Shown here one piece after another: positions 54,487-64,000 of a stretch of 64,000 bases of DNA. The notes beneath the pieces are model-generated. The model was not told the DNA's origin and made no database searches. It was given only the letters and a program-made list of their open reading frames with translations. The first letter of the stretch is position 1, and each line of letters begins with the position of its first letter. The position numbers and the translations under genes were made by a program. The DNA is from Laguncularia racemosa (Eukaryota > Streptophyta > Magnoliopsida > Myrtales > Combretaceae): contig JBBMOL010000047.1 of the NCBI GenBank assembly GCA_037954665.1, forward strand, positions 2,108,001-2,172,000, given 5' to 3'.

Positions 54487-55860
54487 ATGACTAGAAATAA
54501 TCCATCAAAGGCATTGATTTTTCATTCGAAAATTGAAAAGATAGCTAGACGATTACAGAAAATAGTTTGGCAAACAATGGAGGAACTAAATCAAGGATTC
54601 TCTCTGATGATTAAGGTAGAAGAGGAAGAGGACAAGTTTGAAATCATGGGTGATGAGAACCAAAACCAATAGTGGACTATATCCAATTACTCCAAACCCT
54701 CTTTAATTGGAACTAACTCAAGTATTGTCAAACTGGCTGTTGCTGTTAACAACTTTCAAATTCAACCTCATATCTTACAAATGGTGTAGCAGTTTGTCCA
54801 GTTAGATGGATTGCAAGATGAGGAGTCCAATGCTCACATATCTGACTTTCTAGAGATTTGTGACACTTTTAAGATCAATGGAGCTTCTGATGATGTAATA
54901 AATTGTGACTCTTTCCCTTTTCACTAATAGGTTAAGCAAAATAGTGGCTAAATTCACTCCCAAGAGGATCTATCACTACTTGGAATGATATTGCTCAAAA
55001 GCTTATAGGAAAATACTTTTCATTTGCTAAAACCACCAAACTTAGGAAGGATATATCATCTTATGCTCAATTAGAGGCCAAAACCTTATATGACACTTAG
55101 AAGAGATATAAGAAATTATTAAGGAGATGCTTACATCATGGCCTACCCCATTGGATGCAAACTCAAAGTTTCTACAATGGTTTGAACCCATCAACTAGGC
55201 AAATGATAGATGCCACTACTAGAGGGATGTTAAACACCAAAATACCTGAAAAGGTTCAATCTTTGATTAAGAACATAGCTATGAACAATTCTCAATGGGA
55301 AGGTGCTAGGGTGAGGAACAGAGCAATGGGCATTTGCGAATTAGATGTGGTGACAACCTTGGTCAATAAGGTTGATGTTATTAGTAGAAAGTTGGCTGCA
55401 CTTTCCATCAATCCTAAATTCAGCTTAGGAGAAGTTAATGTAGAGGGAATTGGATTTGATCATTATTGGGAATAGGCAGACTATTTAGGAAACCCCTCTA
55501 GGCTACAAAACAACCCCTATAGTAATACCTACAATCTAGGATGGAGAAATCATATGAATTTCTCTTAAAGTAACCAGAATCAAAATCAATAGAGGATGAA
55601 CTTACCTCCCCCAAGATTCCAGTAACCCCCACTACATGAAGAGAGATCAGATTTGGAAGAACTTTTAACTAAATATATTCAAACTAATAAAGCTAGATTA
55701 TAAAATACAGAAACTTCTTTAAAGAATTAAGAAGCCTCCCTTCGTAACCTTGAAAATCATGTGGGACAACTTGCAAAGATAATGGCTAAAAGACAATAAG
55801 GAACACTGCCAAGAAACATAAAAATGAATCCTATAGAGCATGTGAAAGCTGTAACCCTTA
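54487..55860 (+). pseudogene. Athila-like gag relic
   Basis: From the ATG at 54487 the gag reads through LAVAVNNFQIQPHILQMV and ISDFLEICDTFKINGASDD (to about 54900), then shifts frame. A second block, QSFYNGLNPSTRQMIDATT, then WEGARVRNRAMGICELD, is at 55155-55475. A third, with LEELLTKYIQTNKARL and LRNLENHVGQLAKIM, reaches 55790. This order is typical of Athila/Tat gag. Stops such as TAG and TAA replace expected Gln codons (for example near 55590 and 55797). Confidence 0.8.
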
Positions 55861-55874
55861 GAAGTCAAAAGTAG

Positions 55875-56640
55875 TTGCAAGTTGAACATAAAGCTAAAAA
55901 GGGGTCAGTAAGGAATGAAAAGGAAAATAAAGAAAAAGAAAGTATAGAGCCACCAAAAGTGAAGGAATATAAACCACCCATACCCTATCCTCAACACTTG
56001 AAGAAACACCACTCTGATGAGCAATTTAGTAAGTTTTTTTTTAAGAAATTACATATTAATTTAGCTTTTGTTGATGCCCTATCACAGATGCCCAAGTATG
56101 CTAAGTACTTGAAAGAACTATTGTCGAACAAGAGGAAGTTAGAGGATATGTCAACTATAACATTAAATGAGGAATGCTCGACACTGATGCAAAATAGATT
56201 ACCATGAAAATTGAAAGATCTAGGGAGTTTTGCTCTACCTTGTCTTATTGGCAATTTATTAATAAATGGAGCTCTAATTGACCTAGGTGCAAGTATAAAT
56301 GCAATACCATATTATAAGTTTAAAAAGTTAGGATTAGAGAACCTTAAACCAATGTATATGAGCATTCAATTAACTAATAGGTCCGTAAAGTACCCTATCG
56401 GTATTATTGAAGATGTGTTAGTTAAAGTAGATAAATTCATTTTTCCCATGGATTTTGTAATCCTAGATACAAAAAAGGTTATCAAAGAACTACTAATTTT
56501 AGTCACCCTTTCCTAGCTACTTCTAAGGCACTTATAAATGTAGAAATCAAATGTTAACTCTAAAAGTTAAAGATGAAGAAAGAACTTTCATGATGTTTGA
56601 CATGATTCAACAACCCCTTAAGAGTAACAATACTTTTTGT
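55875..56640 (+). pseudogene. Athila-like protease region
   Basis: It begins after the gag end in the same frame as the second gag block: a Lys/Glu-rich linker, PPIPYPQHLKKHHSDEQFSK, FFKKLHINLAFVDALSQM, a helix-rich Lys segment, then LPCLIGNLLINGALIDLG, ASINAIPYYKFKKLGL and PIGIIEDVLVKVDKFIFPMD. The D-L-G-A-S-I-N word is the family's protease active site. A frameshift near 56515 precedes the conserved FLATSKALINVE words. The next pol domains are missing. Confidence 0.8.
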
Positions 56641-58409
56641 TTTTTAAATACATATAACTTGCCTAGTTCCACTTGTGTGTAGAATGACATTTTTACAAAC
56701 CTAATTCAGAAACATCTCATTCATGGCAAGAAAAAAGGGTCCAAATAAATTCATGCAATTTGAGTGCTAAAATTTTCATGATCGTCCACTTAACTAGAAA
56801 AAGATAAGTATGTTGAGCTAATAACATTAAACAAAAGCGCTTCTTGAGAGGCAACCTAAGTTTAATTTTCAAGTAAATTTCCTTAGTTTATTTTAATTTC
56901 ATTAGGTTTATTTTCATTTTTTTATACACTTTGAAAAAAAAGAAAAACTTAACCATTTTCATTTTGACCACCAATGAGACTTTTATGGCTACTAAACTAG
57001 ATTTTAACCATTCTTTCTTTCTTTTTTATTTATTTTCTTTTCATTGTTGTTTTCGATTGCTATTCCTTTGTACCTTTTTGTAGCCTTACATGTTTAAGAG
57101 CATTCAAGATCAACCATTATACATGCTAACTTTATTTTATAATGGAATAGATGCCATGTTTAGGGGAGTATTGGTTATTTAACACACTCTTTTCTCAATT
57201 GTTTTCGTGTTTTCTTTGATTCTTATTTTGTTAATTTTTCTTTTAATTCGTACATTGAGGACATTGTATGATTTAAAGTATGGGGAAGGGAGTTTTAAAT
57301 GTTTAGTTATTTAAGAAATAAAAAAAAATTGTTTATTTAACCTGAAAATCATAAAGTTAACTTACAATTTTGAAAAAAAAAAAATCTTTAAGTAGTATAG
57401 AACACTTGATCAAAGTTTTGAACTTGAAGAGTTTGAAATTTGAATAACATCACTAGTTAAGAACTAGTCATGGATTTATTTTGACTTTACTTTGATTTAT
57501 ATTTTCCCTTTTGATATTTATAGAATACTATAATCCTTGATAAATAAATAGTTAATACTTATCATTTGAAAATTTCTTGAAAAATTAATATAGTTAAAGA
57601 TGAAATTAAATAAACTAAATAAAGTTTAGCTATAGGCCTTGTTGACTCGAGTGATTAAACTTACGGGGTGCCTCCTTTATGTAGAATAACACTTATTAAC
57701 TTAAGTGAAGAACTCGAGATTATTGGTTGAAAGCTCGCTAAAAGGATTAAGAGAAAAGTCTATGTTAAGGCTAAACGTAAGTCATAAACTCAATTAAATA
57801 AAGGTAGTTGATGGTTTAAAGAAGTATCTTAAAACCTAATAGCCTTAGATAGTTTAGTTTGAGACTTATTGACCGATGAAACTACCTAAAAAAAAAAAAC
57901 TAGAGAAATGATTAAGGAATAAGTGGATATATTTATCTTCGATTATAATGTTTAGCAAAATCGAAGAATGGGGTATATACATTTTAGTAAAAGTTAGTAA
58001 AGTATTTATAATTTTTTCTTGATTAAGGAGATGATAATCTAAGTTTCAAATCTTTTATATGTTTAAGACAATTAGTTAAGTGAAACATATAAGAGTTATA
58101 GTTAATCTCCTTTTGAAACTGCAAGTTAAATAAGAATTTAGTCCTTAAACCATTTCAAGGTTAAATTAAAATTAATGATTTCTTGAATCATAGTAAGTTG
58201 ATTTAGTATTTCTTATCCTATTACTCGATTTGATTAATTTGCTTTAGAGTAAGCAAATGCTTAAGTGTAGGGAAGGTTAGTAATTGCTCAATTAGATATA
58301 TATATTAAGTGAAATTTAACTTATTTTTTTCTTGATTTTGGCATGTATTTTAAGAATTTAAATTTTAATTGAGTAATATTTTTATTTTAAGGTTTTAATG
58401 GATAGTGGA
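56641..58409 (+). other. 3' non-coding region of the Athila-like element
   Basis: It carries GAGAGGCAACCTAAG at 56847, CATTGAGGACATTGTATG at about 57253 with AAAGTATGGGGAAGGG after it, and TTAAGTGTAGGGAAGGTTAG at about 58261. No open reading frame of interest is present, so no env-like gene survives. Confidence 0.55.
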
Positions 58410-59636
58410 ATTAAAAAAGAAAAAAAAAACAAATCCAATTTTACTCAATTTAAAGCTAAATTGAAGAAGCTTTGAAGTTTTAAAGTTAGATACAGTACAA
58501 ACATGACCATGTTTAGAACCTATTGAACTTAAAGCTTCACAAATTTAGACATGACTATGTTTGTTGGTTGTGTATCTTTCTAAGCTAATAGTTTTAGACA
58601 CGACTGTGTCTAGGCCGTATCTACTGGAGCGTCATGTTTTACACGATTTTGATTGACAAATTGGACACGACTTGAAGTACAATCGTGTAGGATAGTGTGT
58701 TGGTCTAAAACACAGAGTTTTTAATGCTCATTATATAAATTAAAGAGGATTTAACATAAAAAAGGAATACATTATTTCTAAGTTGTTTTAAGGATTTAGA
58801 GAAAGATAAGACAACTACTTTTCTACATTTTAAGAAATTAGGGTTTTATTTGTTCTAATTGATTTCCTTGATGATGCATGTTTATACATCTTTGAAGAAT
58901 TCAGTTTCCAATATGAGTAGTGCTTAACTTTTCTTAGTATCTAAACTTATAGAACCTAGGTTTATTATGTGATTAGGATTTTTATTTTATTATTTAATAA
59001 ATTTTTATGTTTCTTAATTCATACATGTGTTCTTGATATTTTAATTAGGTTAATATTTCTAGGGTATTTTTCTATCTATTTGATATTATACATTAAGATT
59101 GAGAAATCTAATGTATAATTAGATATAGTATGTTTGAAGAGAGTTGATGTAATCTTAGAGATAAGTTACACATTTTGTCTGAATTTAATTAAATTTGTTA
59201 TGGGAATTTATTGTCTTTGTAATGTAGTATTTAAATTATACTATTGTGAAGAGATTCAAATTGGTAATTTTAAGATTAGGATTTAATAAGTTTGAGAAAG
59301 TTATTAAACTAAATTAGGAGTTCCCTTAGTCAATAAAAATTAAGAAAGATTTGAATACTTTTTATTAATGTCACATAATAATTCTTAGGGAAAACAAAGT
59401 CTAGATACTAGTTTTAGTATCTTGATGTTAATTCTAAACTGCTTTACTTTTCTTTCATTAAAGTCTTAATTCTTTAGTTAATATTCCGTTATAGATTTTA
59501 GATAAATTAATCTTTATAATTTGTCAGTTAGATAATAGTGTGTAGGTCAGTATTAGTACTCTTAATCCCTGTGGAACGATATTTATATTTAATACAATAT
59601 ATTGCAAAATTCAATAGGTATGCTTGCCTTATATTA
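58410..59636 (+). repeat. Athila-like element 3' LTR
   Basis: It matches 53150-54374, including GATGATGCATGTTTATACATC and the end word TTATATTA, where the 5' LTR has TTACATCA. Confidence 0.75.
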
Positions 59637-62120
59637 GTTTCAATCACAATAGTAAGATATGCCATGACAATCCCCTAATGCCTACTACAATCGGGTTAGA
59701 CCCCTTTTGTTCCTCAGAGTGTCTAAAGTTATAAGTATTCATGTGCTATTTATTACACTTTAAAGTAAGTATTTAATTGAATTGTTGTTGCATTGAAATA
59801 GTTATGCATGACATGCGAGCATGTACTTGTGGCTATTTTATACTAAATTCTTTGTAGCAACTTCCTTCTTTTACCATTTTTTAGGTGATGGTGGCCTTTA
59901 CTCTAATGATATATGTTATGACTATCTGGGATATGAATCCGATGATGTGTTGAGATTATGAGAGTGACACATAGTTTTTGGGTTGTTGATGACTTTGACT
60001 TCTATCTAAGCTATTTCCTTTATCTGTTTGAGGGTTGTGAGGTTTTTATAAGCTTTGACAGGTTTTATGGATTGTTTTAGACTCTATGGACTTTATAAAC
60101 TCTTTGATGTTGTAGACTTTGGTATGCTTTGGGCTTTGAACTCTAATGGCATGTGATCTTTTATGATGAGTATATTATAGTAAATGTTGTTTCCACTGCT
60201 ATAATTCACCCCTTCATATTGCAAGGCTTACAAGTTTTTGTAAACACAACTATCACAATTTCCTAAATTAAAATTGGTGTAGAAACTTATTAGAACATTA
60301 ATAAGCCCTAATATATCTTACTTAAATAAGATATGTGGTGAACTATCTATGCCTATAGAGTTAAGGGCATGACAATCACTTAGGGCTAGATGAAGATTTG
60401 TCCTTAGATCTAACAGCATTCATTTGATGCTTCATGTTTCTTCTCCTATTCCTCACTCTTTAACACCGCATTGGTTCCATTTCCCTTCATCACCATCACT
60501 TTCTTATTGGATAACTATACACGTAATTACAAAAATTCTAATTTTACTTTCTAACATGTGACCTTGCTTATTGTTTAGTCCCAATAAGTGGTGTATTGTT
60601 GGAGAGATGTATGAGAGAGAACCTACATCCTATTATATATAGAGTTTTTGATAGTTTATTACTTTAGAAATATAGTATATATTGCCATTAAATTCTTGTA
60701 TATATTATAATTTTATTTCTATTATTATTCTAACTTGATTTCCTTTTCTATTCTCTAATTAATATACCTTTCATTTATACTTCAAACTAATTTTCTAATT
60801 ACCAATTTGATACATTTTGGCTTGTTTCATCATTGCTAAGACCTGTTTTGGGGCTTTAGGGTCAGTTTGACGTATGCACATACTTTTCAAAGTTATAAAA
60901 AACAAACTTTTGTTTTGGGAGTTTAGAACAACCATCTACACTTAACTAATAGATTTTAAGGGTGTATTTACCATTATTCTTATGGAAGCACCATTAAATG
61001 TAATTTAATGAAATCTTAACTTCTAGCTAACTTCTACCTACTTGTGTTAGTTGGCTACTAAATAAGTTTAGAGAAAAGACATTTTCTATTTCACTTTCCA
61101 ATTATCATTACATTCAAATCTAGGAACCACCCAATTACTATCATCATTGTTCCATTTCACATATGGATAATTAAATAAAAGTTGTATCCTATGTAATACC
61201 AATTAGATGGAGATACAGATGATGGATGTACCTAAAATAAAAGAGATAAAGTATATTGTATGTTAAAAATAAAATTACTATGAAAGTTAGAAACCTCTTT
61301 GATTTCCATAGTTTGATTTGTTAGAATTCAATCTGCTTACCTACAATGAAGATTGTGATATATAGAAAAATAAAAATATTAAAATAAATAAAATTTATTG
61401 GAATTGCTCTTAAGCTATTTGTGAGAAAAGAGACATACTTTGATTTAGAGGATAATTGAATAGATTTATTGGTAAAAAAACTAATTTTTAAAAGGTATGA
61501 CACTAAAAATAGTTTGCTGTATCTTAACATCACAAATTACTTAAGAATTTTAGGGTGTATTTCTTTTGCAAAATATGTTATTCGAACTTTTTTTTTTCCA
61601 ACATTTATTATGATAAAAACTTCAATGCAAAGTATCATGACAATGATTTTAAGAGGTTACATTTACTAGTATCTTTTAGTAGCATGGGACAGTAGAAGAA
61701 ATATTCTCATGTAATTTTATTTCACAATTGAGTCAATTAAAAAAAAAGAGATCTAGTAGCTAACAATTATAGAAAATATTCATATAGAATGATTTTTATT
61801 TTTTAAAAATGAGATTATTTTATATAATTTTTGAGGTTATTAATCGCTATCACTTAAAATCATTACTGTTGTGTACAGGTATTTGAAATTGAGTGACAAC
61901 ATGTCAAACTTATCAGTTTCATTATGGGAAAATGCTTAAAAGAACCAACAACACGTTACCATCAGCGGAGCCAGAATTCTTGTGGTAGCTACATTATTTG
62001 ACATTACGAATTAAACAGGCGCAACGAAACCGTATAACGGTGTGACGCACTAAAGATGAGGATTCATAGATCTTGGAATATTATAATATTTATCATGTTG
62101 ATCACAGGCCACCCGTAGAA
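59637..62120. other. AT-rich intergenic stretch without a recognised gene
   Basis: The part 59640-60250 resembles 44500-44830 weakly and is likely the right half of the repeat into which the Athila-like element inserted. From 60250 to 62120 only short open frames without domains are seen (for example at 61321-61669 on both strands). Confidence 0.35.
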
Positions 62121-62650
62121 TAAGTGAATCAAATAATCTTTATTCCAGTGGGATGTCCAAACAACAAAACTATCCATTCAGACTTTTTTTTTTTTTTTTT
62201 ACACTCTGCACGGAAAAGAGGAAAGGAATCCAATGAGGTAAAAAAAGACCCATACAAAAGAGAGAGAGAGAGCAAAGAAGCTGCTGCACTCTCTTCCAAA
62301 TTCTACAGATATTCCCTTAAAATCTTATGATCTATTATTTATTACCTTACTTTAGTACACAGTTACCGGCTTATGTCAAGATGGAACACTCAACGTAGAC
62401 CAACGACGACATTTGAACGAACCTTCACGTGTTAAACCGGGCCGGAGTCTTAAACACGCTCGACCCGGGTCCACGTTCTCTGTAGTTGTAGTGTAATCGT
62501 ACTGCAACAGACACTGGCAAAAGAAGAGAGAGAGAGAGTAGAAAAAAAAACAAAAAAGGAAGAGAGAGAGAGAGAGAAAGTGAAAAGAGCAAAAGACAGG
62601 AGCTTCTTTGTGTTATTCCCAGAGATCCCTCAGATCCCACCCTCCAAAAG
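62121..62650 (+). promoter_or_regulatory. Probable promoter of the MCTP/FTIP-like gene
   Basis: This lies upstream of the leader exon. A perfect G-box CACGTG lies at 62426-62431 and a GACCCGGGTC palindrome at 62462-62471. (GA)n runs occur at about 62260-62272, 62525-62538 and 62562-62577, followed by CT-rich DNA at 62668-62690, a common plant core-promoter or 5' UTR composition. I see no convincing TATA box close to the leader, so the start site is not fixed. Confidence 0.45.
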
Positions 62651-62900
62651 CAAAAGCATCCACACCACCACACCTTTCTCTCTCTCTCTTTAGGTTTTTA
62701 TTATTTTTTATTCTTCTTTAGTTTTATCTCTCATCATCATCTTCGTCGAGAAAAATCCTTCCCACTTATCTTAGGAGGGCCAAAAAAAAAAAAAAAGAGT
62801 GAAACCTATCTTCATTTACTCAGCTTTGATGCATTACTGTTTCATGAAATCGGTTTTCTTGGGTCTTTTCATCTTCTCCAAGTCTTCATTTCACTTCAAG
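62651..62900 (+). other. Leader exon 1 (5' UTR) of the MCTP/FTIP-like gene
   Basis: Inferred non-coding first exon. It is CT-rich (CTCTCTCTCT at about 62679, TCATCATCATCTTCGTCG at about 62731) and ends CACTTCAAG at 62900, directly before a GTAACT donor. The left edge is a guess because the transcription start is unknown. Confidence 0.5.
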
Positions 62901-63801
62901 GTAACTTTCTTTTTTTGCTCCCTCTTTTTCTTTCTTCTTTCTTAAATAATACCCCTGCTTTTTTTTTTTCTTCCCTCTCGCTAGTTGTGCAGTGTGTAGT
63001 TGTTGTTTGTACTTGTAGGGTTTCTCTGGAAAACACTTCGTGGTTGGTTGTTTTGTCTTCATTCGTGTTTTACGTTTTTTTTTTTTTTTAACCCTCTTTG
63101 GCTGCCCAGAAAATTTATAAATGAAGTAGGAAAACTTATGGGTTTTTTTATTTATGAAATGTTATTTTCCCTTGAACATCTATAATATGTGTTCCTATTG
63201 TCTTATCTTTATCGTTGTTATAAGAGAAATCTGAAATTTTAAATTCAGTTGTGTCAATTTTTTTTTCTCTTTTTACTTATTTATTTATTTATCATTATTA
63301 TTTTTTTGTTCTATGAAAAGATTTTGTCTTTGCTTCATTTGTGTTTGAGAGTCATTGCTAAGATTTTTTTAAACGATCGGTTTATTTCCATCTTGGGCTG
63401 CTTATAATGTATTATAAGAATTACTGTTGTAGGTGTTTTTTACTATGTTTCCCCAATGTTAACTGTTGGCATTACTGTGTGATATCCTGTAACATGATTT
63501 TTGGGTCATGTGGATGCTTGATCTACTTCAGATCTAATGCTTAAATGGACAAGTTTTTGTACTTGTTTCTTTTATCACCACTGTGCCAAAAAGCATTACC
63601 CATTTTATGTAGTCTTTGAATTTTTAATAGGTTTTGGCTTCCTATGTTGCTATGTCTCTCTGTACCTTTCCTTTCATTATTGGGCATTCTCTTGATTTTA
63701 CCCTGTTGTGCTCCCCTTTCTAGTTATTTATATGTGGTAATAATGCTGTAATGGCTGATATATTTGTTTTCTATATTCAGGTTTGGGAGATACTGAATTG
63801 A
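62829..63801 (+). CDS. Predicted 30-codon upstream ORF spliced across the leader intron
   Basis: An ATG at 62829 opens 24 codons that end exactly at the exon 1 donor (62900). After joining to 63781 it continues V-W-E-I-L-N and stops at TGA 63799-63801, 81 bases before the main ATG. The peptide is hydrophobic in the middle (FLGLFIF). If the intron is retained the frame stops at a TAA near 62943. It could lower translation of the main ORF. Presence in the mRNA depends on the true transcription start, so this is inference from sequence only. Confidence 0.4.
62901..63780 (+). other. 5' UTR intron of the MCTP/FTIP-like gene
   Basis: The donor is CAAG|GTAACTTTC at 62901 and the acceptor TTCTATATTCAG|GTTTG at 63780, giving 880 bp. 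The interior is T-rich, as plant introns are. A leader intron just upstream of the start codon is common in plant genes of this kind and can enhance expression, but that role is not shown here. Confidence 0.7.
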
Positions 63802-63882
63802 AGCTTTAGTTTTCATTCTTTTGACTGCCATTCTCTGCTTAATTAATTATTTGGCATCTGAATCTTCCTCGGTCAAGCGAAA

Positions 63883-64000
63883 ATGATGCCAAGGCCTCCT
63901 CCAGAAGACTTCTCTTTGAGGGAAACGCGTCCCCACCTTGGTGGAGGAAAAATGACCGGTGATAAGCTCACCAGCACTTATGATCTTGTTGAGCAAATGC
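63883..64000 (+). CDS. MCTP/FTIP-family C2-domain protein, N-terminus (partial)
   Basis: From the double ATG at 63883 the frame is open to the end of the window, 39 codons. It reads MMPRPPPEDFSLRET, RPHLGGG, then TGDKLTSTYDLVEQM. This is the N-terminus of plant multiple C2 domain and transmembrane region proteins of the MCTP3/MCTP4-FTIP group, in which the first C2 domain begins right after the YDLVEQM word. These proteins act at the ER and plasmodesmata as membrane tethers and help move cargo such as transcription factors or florigen between cells. The full protein (usually about 770-800 residues with three C2 domains and C-terminal membrane segments) lies beyond the window. The first ATG is used because nothing upstream in frame fits; the second Met is the start in some relatives. 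The coding exon looks undamaged. Confidence 0.85.
   Translation, partial: MMPRPPPEDFSLRETRPHLGGGKMTGDKLTSTYDLVEQM

Larger units (their letters stand above)
53150..59636 (+). mobile_element. Athila-like LTR element retaining gag and protease only
   Basis: The LTRs, about 53150-54374 and 58410-59636, match over about 1.2 kb. A decayed Athila-type primer site follows the first. gag and protease are recognisable, but the sequence then passes within about 300 bp to the post-pol word GAGAGGCAACCTAAG (56847), so RT, RNase H, integrase and any env-like gene have been deleted. The 3' non-coding region has the family's CATTGAGGACATTG and GTGTAGGGAAGG words. The LTR starts and the target duplication could not be fixed. 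Confidence 0.8.

Noticed and set aside
1..64000. tRNA, rRNA or other RNA genes
   Set aside because: Only Met-tRNA primer-site complements within retroelements were found; no cloverleaf or GGTTCGAATCC-type box fits a tRNA gene.

Overview
This is nuclear DNA of a flowering plant, probably a eudicot. The evidence is plant-type LTR retrotransposons with initiator-Met-tRNA primer sites, Athila/Tat gag and protease, plant hAT (DUF659-type) and CACTA relics, and the 5' end of a plant MCTP/FTIP-family C2-domain gene. The species cannot be named from the sequence. About 62 of the 64 kb is accessory. The only gene that looks alive is the MCTP/FTIP-like gene entering at the right edge: leader exon, an 880-bp leader intron at 62901-63780, and the first coding exon from 63883. 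Every other recognisable protein is a decayed transposon product.

The left part (about 2.6-28.4 kb) is a nest of retrotransposons. A minus-strand Athila/Tat-type relic (pol at 26.76-28.4 kb, 3' end near 2.9-3.05 kb) is split by a small minus-strand LTR element, here called U (3055-26046). U is split twice, by R2 (3416-7652, plus) and by a long plus-strand LTR element (8274-25739). The latter carries a TG-rich simple-sequence block that was hit by two further elements, R1-minus (10704-14942, flanked by TGGAA) and R1-plus (15160-19057, flanked by GAACA). R1, R2 and R3 (47183-51125) are one clan of non-autonomous Ty3/gypsy elements. They share an LTR start near TGATAGGAATC, LTR ends in CACATCA or CATATCA, a Met PBS, a TG-rich leader and a retropepsin-like DGG domain, and they have no RT, RNase H or integrase core. 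R2 and R3 also keep gag. R1 has lost gag and keeps a protease followed by 26-codon tandem repeats and an integrase-tail remnant. A relative with more pol left lies on the minus strand at 33606-38626; it carries an in-frame RT-integrase deletion fusion.

Between and beyond lie a hAT transposase relic (29.4-31.1 kb), an Athila/Tat gag relic (31.8-32.6 kb), two hAT-type non-autonomous elements with 8-bp target duplications (40082-40904 and 45514-46207), an orphan CACTA-associated N-terminal domain (42073-42306), and an Athila-like gag-protease element with both LTRs (about 53150-59636). Long AT-rich stretches hold nothing recognisable.

The most interesting points are: an R1 subfamily whose LTR has swallowed a 138-bp LTR-tail duplication with a fossil primer-binding site; coding of an integrase-tail motif inside the R-clan LTR start; the protease-only layout with 78-bp repeats; two hits in one TG-rich tract; and many premature stops explained by CAG/CAA to TAG/TAA changes. 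All coordinates and comparisons were read by eye, so element edges without a target duplication are approximate.
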